From CAZYJR01 sp964647905 (lineage in GTDB: Bacteria; Desulfobacterota; DSM-4660; Desulfatiglandales; HGW-15), in NCBI GenBank assembly GCA_964647905.1, contig CAZYJR010000001.1, forward strand, positions 289,195 through 353,194: a stretch of DNA of 64,000 nt, written 5' to 3'. Positions 60,031 through 64,000 of this stretch are shown here, piece by piece. Under the pieces are notes generated by a model. The model was not told the origin of the DNA. It was given only the letters and a program-made list of their open reading frames with translations, and made no database searches. The translations under genes and the position numbers were made by a program. Every line of letters starts with the position of its first letter. Position 1 is the stretch's first letter.

Positions 60031-60993
60031 ATGCCTCGTCCCATGCCAGACAGCCTCCCGGCCCGGCCGGCCATCCTGTATATGGGCACGCCTGAGTTCG
60101 CCGTGCCCGCCTTGAGGGCATTGGCCGACGGCGGGCATCAACTGGTGGGTGTGGTCACCCAACCGGACCGGAGGAGCGGGCGGGGCCTCAAGAGATCAGC
60201 CTCGCCGGTCAAACGGCTGGCCCTGGAAAGAGACCTGCCCGTGTTTCAGCCGGCATCGGTCAAGGATAGGGCCTTCCAGGAGCAGGTCCGGGGTCTCGCA
60301 CCCGACCTCATAGTGGTGGTGGCCTTCGGGCTGATCATTCCCCGTGAGATCCTGGAGGTCCCGTGCTGGGGCGCTTTCAATGTACATGCCTCCCTCCTGC
60401 CCCGGTATCGAGGGGCCGCTCCTATCCAGTGGGCGATCCTGAACGGCGAGTCGCTTACCGGCCTGAGCTTGATGCGCATGGATGAAGGCCTGGACACCGG
60501 ACCGGTCCTTTTTCAAGAGGAGAGTGGGATCCGGGAGAAGGACTCGGCCGGGGATCTCCACGACAGGCTGGCGGCCATGAGCGGGCCCTTCCTCTTGGAG
60601 GCCCTTGAGCGGATGTCCGCGGGGAGGTTGACCGAGACCCCCCAGGATGAATCCGGGGCCACCTACGCCCCCAAGATCACCAGCGCCATGACCGTGGTGG
60701 ATTGGAGGCAGCCCGCCTCCCGGGTTGCGGCGCTGATACGGGCCCTGGATCCGGCTCCCGGTGCGAGAACCACCTGGAATGGGCGGCCTCTCAAGCTCTT
60801 CGGCGCGACCGAGGAAGCGGACGCGGGAGGAACGCCCGGCCGGGTGCTTGAGGTCGGTGAGCGGCTGCTGGTGGAGACAGGCCGGGGAATGGTGGCGGTA
60901 AGCTCGGTCCAGGCCCCTGGGCGGAAAAGGATGGGCGTGGCCGAGTTCCTAAGGGGCGCGGGCTTGGAAGCGGGCGTGCTCTTGGGGATCTGA
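60031..60993 (+). CDS. fmt: Methionyl-tRNA formyltransferase
   Basis: Formylates initiator Met-tRNA with 10-formyltetrahydrofolate. ILYMGTPEFAVPAL opens the Rossmann core, FNVHASLLPRYRGAAPIQWAIL holds the catalytic Asn, His and the SLLPRYRG loop, and TGLSLMRMDEGLDTGP follows. The C-terminal OB-like domain binds tRNA. Length 320 is normal, and the def-fmt order is conserved in bacteria. Confidence 0.96.
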   Translation: MPRPMPDSLPARPAILYMGTPEFAVPALRALADGGHQLVGVVTQPDRRSGRGLKRSASPVKRLALERDLPVFQPASVKDRAFQEQVRGLAPDLIVVVAFGLIIPREILEVPCWGAFNVHASLLPRYRGAAPIQWAILNGESLTGLSLMRMDEGLDTGPVLFQEESGIREKDSAGDLHDRLAAMSGPFLLEALERMSAGRLTETPQDESGATYAPKITSAMTVVDWRQPASRVAALIRALDPAPGARTTWNGRPLKLFGATEEADAGGTPGRVLEVGERLLVETGRGMVAVSSVQAPGRKRMGVAEFLRGAGLEAGVLLGI

Positions 60994-61036
60994 TTCTCGA
61001 GGAAGAGCGCTTCCCCGAGGGCGGCGGTCGAGGCCC

Positions 61037-61894
61037 TTGATAACGCGGAGCGGCGGCAACTTGAAACACGATCCAGGACCAGAGAAACGAAGATTCATCT
61101 TTCTCCTCCTTCTCACCTGCGCGGCGCTGGTGGGATTGGCCGCACTGCTCTGGTGGGTGCCCTATGTGGGCTTCACCTATATACACCCCAGGCTTCCCGC
61201 CGTCATGGCGGTCCTGTTTGCAGCAGCGGTGCTCTTCCTCCTGGGCGGAGGCCTCACCCTGGTCTTTACCATCATCAGGGGCAAGAACCTCTTCTTCAAC
61301 AGGCGCATCCGCGGGGTGGTCATCAGGTGGCTCTTCCCCATGCTGGTGATGGTGGGCAAGATCGTGGGCGTGCGAAAGGACCAGGTCAGGCGCTCCTTTG
61401 TGGCCATAAACAATCAACTGGTCCTGGCCGAGGCCCGGCGGGTGCCGCCGGCTCGGCTCCTGATCCTCCTGCCCCACTGCCTCCAGTACCATGAGTGCTC
61501 GGTCCGGATTACCGGAGACGTGGAAAACTGCAAGGGCTGCGGCAGGTGCAAAATACGGGACCTGGTGGAGCTGGGGAAGCGGCACGGCGTATCCATGGCG
61601 GTGGCGACCGGCGGGACCCTGGCCAGAAAGATCGTCGTGGACAAGAAGCCCGACCTGATAATAGGGGTGGCGTGCGAGCGGGACCTGACAAGCGGCATAC
61701 AGGACACCTATCCCATCCCGGTGTACGGAGTCTTGAACAAGAGGCCCAACGGCCCCTGTTTCGACACAGACGTGGACCTGGACATGGTGGAGGAGGGGCT
61801 TCTCATGTTTCTGGACAATGAAGGCGAAGAAACCGAGGGACCTGGCCCTGTCCCTGATCAATCGCCGGTCGGCAAGGAGCGGGCCCTGGGCTGA
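61037..61894 (+). CDS. DUF116 membrane protein
   Basis: 285 residues: two membrane helices near the N-terminus (about 19-41 and 55-79), then a cytoplasmic domain with cysteine motifs (LPHCLQYHEC, CKGCGRCK, GVACERDL), typical of DUF116. The cysteines suggest metal or Fe-S binding, but no function is established. The start is a TTG; another TTG eight codons in is possible. The 3' end overlaps rsmB by 77 bases. It sits in the def-fmt-DUF116-rsmB string. Confidence 0.8.
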   Translation: MITRSGGNLKHDPGPEKRRFIFLLLLTCAALVGLAALLWWVPYVGFTYIHPRLPAVMAVLFAAAVLFLLGGGLTLVFTIIRGKNLFFNRRIRGVVIRWLFPMLVMVGKIVGVRKDQVRRSFVAINNQLVLAEARRVPPARLLILLPHCLQYHECSVRITGDVENCKGCGRCKIRDLVELGKRHGVSMAVATGGTLARKIVVDKKPDLIIGVACERDLTSGIQDTYPIPVYGVLNKRPNGPCFDTDVDLDMVEEGLLMFLDNEGEETEGPGPVPDQSPVGKERALG

Positions 61895-63176
61895 GGACCT
61901 CCTGGACGAGGCCTTCAGGCTCAACCCATACCTTGACCGGCGGGACAGGGCCTTTGTGAGCCACCTGGTCCAAGGTGTATGGCGGTGGCAGGGCAGGCTG
62001 GATTGGACCATAGGCCGGGCTTCGGCCCGCCCCATTGAGGATATCTCCCCGGATGTCTTGAATATCCTGCGCCTGGCCCTCTATCAGATCCTGTTCATGG
62101 ACCGGGTCCCGGACTCGGCTGCGGTCAATGAGGCGGTGGAGCAGGCAAAGGCCTCGGGCAAGGGGCGTGCAGCCTCGTTCGTAAACGGCGTCCTCCGCAG
62201 CCTCAGCCGTGAGGCCCGCGGCATCCCGCTGCCGGATCCGGCCGGGGACCCTGCCGGCTCCCTTGCAGTAGAGTACTCCTACCCCCGCTGGCTGGCCGCC
62301 AAGTGGGTCTCGGCCTACGGGATCGAGGAGGCCGGGGAGCTGATGGACGCCATGAACCGGATCCCGCCCCTGCATGTGCGCGGGAACCCCCTGAGGACCA
62401 CTCGCGAGGATCTGGTCAAAGACCTGGAAGCCGAAGGCTTGGAGACAAAGCCCCTGGCCGTACCCATGGGCTTGGAATTGAAGGGCTTGAGGGGGAGGGT
62501 GGATCAGCTTGCATCGTTTCGGGAAGGCCTTTTCACAGTCCAGGACGCCGGGGCCCAGGCGTCCGCCCATCTCCTGGGGGCCCGGCCCGGCGAGCGGATC
62601 CTTGACCTCTGCGCCGGATACGGCGGAAAGGCCACCCACCTGGCCGAGCTCTCAGGGGACCGTTCCAGGATCGTCGCGCTTGACATCCATCACGGCCGGC
62701 TGGTACATCTCCGCCGGACAGCGGCCAGGCTGGGGCTCAAGAGCATACATCCAGCGGCGGCGGACGGAACCCGGGCCCTGAGCTCTCTTTTCCGCGCCCG
62801 CTTCCACCGGATACTAGTGGATGCACCGTGCTCCGGACTGGGCGTCCTCTCGCGCCACCCGGACGGCAAATGGAACCGCAACAAGGGGGATCCGGCCAGG
62901 CTGGCCGGGCTCCAAGAGAAGCTCTTGGCCGCTGCGGCCGATGTGCTGGAAAGGCAAGGGGTGCTCCTGTATGTGACCTGCACCTTGACACCGGAGGAAA
63001 ACGAGGGAGTGGTGGAGGCGGTCCTGAGGGCCCGCAAGGACTTGGTCCTCAAGGACCTCAGGAAAGACGCCCCCCGATGGGCCGGGCCGTTCTTGGACTC
63101 ACGGGGCTTTTACCGGGCGCTCCCCCATGTTCACGGGACCGGAGGTTTTTTCGGGGCCGGGTTCCTCAAGGTGTAG
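61818..63176 (+). CDS. rsmB: 16S rRNA (cytosine-967-C5)-methyltransferase
   Basis: N-terminal NusB-like RNA-binding domain (residues 1 to about 150), then the SAM-dependent methylase. ILDLCAGYGGKATHLAELSGD is the SAM site, VDAPCSGLGVLSRHPD holds the first catalytic cysteine and LLYVTCTLTPEEN the second. Length 452 is typical. It probably continues the def-fmt operon, and its start lies inside the DUF116 gene. Confidence 0.95.
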   Translation: MKAKKPRDLALSLINRRSARSGPWAEDLLDEAFRLNPYLDRRDRAFVSHLVQGVWRWQGRLDWTIGRASARPIEDISPDVLNILRLALYQILFMDRVPDSAAVNEAVEQAKASGKGRAASFVNGVLRSLSREARGIPLPDPAGDPAGSLAVEYSYPRWLAAKWVSAYGIEEAGELMDAMNRIPPLHVRGNPLRTTREDLVKDLEAEGLETKPLAVPMGLELKGLRGRVDQLASFREGLFTVQDAGAQASAHLLGARPGERILDLCAGYGGKATHLAELSGDRSRIVALDIHHGRLVHLRRTAARLGLKSIHPAAADGTRALSSLFRARFHRILVDAPCSGLGVLSRHPDGKWNRNKGDPARLAGLQEKLLAAAADVLERQGVLLYVTCTLTPEENEGVVEAVLRARKDLVLKDLRKDAPRWAGPFLDSRGFYRALPHVHGTGGFFGAGFLKV

Positions 63177-63214
63177 GCGAATGTGGACCCTTTTTCTCCC
63201 GGAGGAATCCTTAC

Positions 63215-63883
63215 ATGGTGAAGATCTCACCCTCCATCCTCTCCGCTGATTTCACTCGCCTCGGGGAAGAGATAAGGAGCGTGGCTGAGGCTGGGGCCGA
63301 TTGCATCCACGTGGACGTGATGGACGGCCACTTTGTCCCCAATATAACCATCGGCCCCTTCATAGTGGAGGCGGCCAGAAGGGCCACCGAGCTCCCCCTG
63401 GACGTACACCTGATGATCACCGACCCTGATGTTTACGTGGAAGACTTTGCCAAGGCCGGGGCGGACAGCATCACGGTCCACGCCGAAGCGGTATACCACC
63501 TCCACAGGTCCATCCAGGTGGTCAAGGGCGCCGGCGCCCGCGCCGGCGTCTCCCTCAACCCCGCGACCCCCCTGGGGGCCCTGGAATACATACTGGGAGA
63601 CGTGGACATGGTCCTCCTGATGACGGTGAACCCGGGCTTCGGCGGCCAGTCCTTCATCCCCTCTGTCCTCCCCAAGATCCGGGAGCTCCGCCGGATGATA
63701 AAGGCACAGGGCCTCCAAGTGGAGATCGAGGTGGACGGCGGCATCGGCCCTGCTACCATAGGCAGTGCGGCGGCAGCCGGGGCGGACGTATTCGTGGCGG
63801 GCTCCGCGGTCTTCCTGAGCGACGACTACGCCCGGGCCATCCGGGATATGCGGGAGGCGGCCGAGGCGGCCAGGGCGGCCTAA
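63215..63883 (+). CDS. rpe: Ribulose-phosphate 3-epimerase
   Basis: TIM-barrel enzyme interconverting ribulose- and xylulose-5-phosphate. ISPSILSADFTRLGEE, HVDVMDGHFVPNITIGP, DVHLMITDP and VEIEVDGGIGP contain the metal ligands and catalytic aspartates. Length 222. GGAGG nine bases before the ATG fixes the start and rules out longer readings through rsmB. It follows rsmB by 38 bases. Confidence 0.96.
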   Translation: MVKISPSILSADFTRLGEEIRSVAEAGADCIHVDVMDGHFVPNITIGPFIVEAARRATELPLDVHLMITDPDVYVEDFAKAGADSITVHAEAVYHLHRSIQVVKGAGARAGVSLNPATPLGALEYILGDVDMVLLMTVNPGFGGQSFIPSVLPKIRELRRMIKAQGLQVEIEVDGGIGPATIGSAAAAGADVFVAGSAVFLSDDYARAIRDMREAAEAARAA

Positions 63884-63954
63884 AACCCCTAAAACTCCGA
63901 TATAAGGAATGAGGCGAATATAGGCCTGGCGGAGAGGAGACCGCGGGAAAATTT
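63884..63954 (+). terminator. Possible terminator region after rpe
   Basis: CCTG at 63926-63929 can pair with CAGG just before a run of seven T, enclosing a GCGG/CCGC stem. The hairpin is interrupted and weak, and the T run may instead belong to the next minus-strand gene. Confidence 0.25.
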
Positions 63955-63999
63955 TCAGGTTTTTTTGTCCTCCAGCGGTTGGGTGTACTTGGCGTAGAC
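63955..63999 (-). CDS. 3' end of an unidentified gene (partial)
   Basis: The minus strand is open from the window edge and ends in TGA, giving VYAKYTQPLEDKKT as the last residues. This reads like a real C-terminus converging on rpe, but is too short to identify. Confidence 0.3.
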   Translation of the reverse strand, partial: VYAKYTQPLEDKKT

Positions 64000-64000
64000 T

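Noticed and set aside
1..64000. CRISPR arrays, insertion sequences, prophage, rRNA or tRNA genes
   Set aside because: Gaps between genes are short, and none showed repeat arrays, transposase motifs or tRNA-like cloverleaf signals by eye.

Overview
The window reads as chromosome of a strictly anaerobic, high-GC, Gram-negative bacterium, most likely a member of the Desulfobacterota (former Deltaproteobacteria) with sulfate-reducing or syntrophic energy metabolism. The basis is the combination of a six-subunit Rnf complex, a selenocysteine formate dehydrogenase, a 2-oxoacid:ferredoxin oxidoreductase, NuoE/NuoF-type bifurcation subunits, [NiFe]-hydrogenase maturation genes, sigma-54 regulation and an Mla-type lipid transporter (which implies an outer membrane). 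No phage, transposon, CRISPR, rRNA or tRNA was seen. Genes are tightly packed, with many ATGA, GTGA or TTGA start/stop overlaps.

Layout. 0.1-4.4 kb: cmk, rpsA, sppA, then a convergent YciO-type gene. 4.5-8.2 kb: prepilin peptidase with a two-component pair (sensor kinase and sigma-54 activator). 8.2-11.1 kb, minus strand: a CooC-like ATPase, asnS and comB. 11.4-12.9 kb: EF-P with its lysine ligase EpmA. 13-18.6 kb: HDOD protein, hybrid histidine kinase, BON lipoprotein and a cNMP/PAS membrane sensor. 18.6-22.2 kb: Mla-like transporter (STAS-MlaE, MlaF, MlaD, auxiliary lipoprotein). 22.2-24 kb: metallo-hydrolase and a Fur-FeoA fusion.

24-33 kb, minus strand: one probable operon mixes hydrogenase maturation (hypA, hypB, hypF, hypD) with a polyamine pathway (pyruvoyl arginine decarboxylase, agmatinase, deoxyhypusine-synthase-like enzyme). 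hypC and hypE are not in the window. 33-36.2 kb, minus strand: korDABC plus an ACT-domain gene. A divergent promoter pair separates it from the next block.

36.4-54.3 kb is the energy-metabolism core. A NuoE-like gene is followed by six signalling-type genes (two DRTGG proteins, an anti-sigma-type ATPase, a [FeFe]-hydrogenase-like protein with degenerate H-cluster motifs, a PHP protein and a GHKL ATPase), then HndB-like and NuoF-like genes. Next come rnfCDGEAB, with RnfB fused to a GltD-like flavoprotein, an RseC-like protein, UspA and GAF proteins, and a selenocysteine FdhA with a clear SECIS hairpin. No catalytic HydA is present, so FdhA is the best candidate in the window for the NuoEF partner. 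Reduced ferredoxin from Kor, NADH, formate and the Rnf ion gradient would then be linked in one region. 54.4-64 kb is mainly housekeeping: a coiled-coil membrane protein, a tRNA-thiolation-like enzyme, a CbpA-type DnaJ, CysZ-like, TonB-like and HD proteins, def-fmt-DUF116-rsmB and rpe.

Promoters were found by eye as sigma-70-like hexamers and are predictions. Functions are assigned from recognisable motifs and family knowledge, with no database search.
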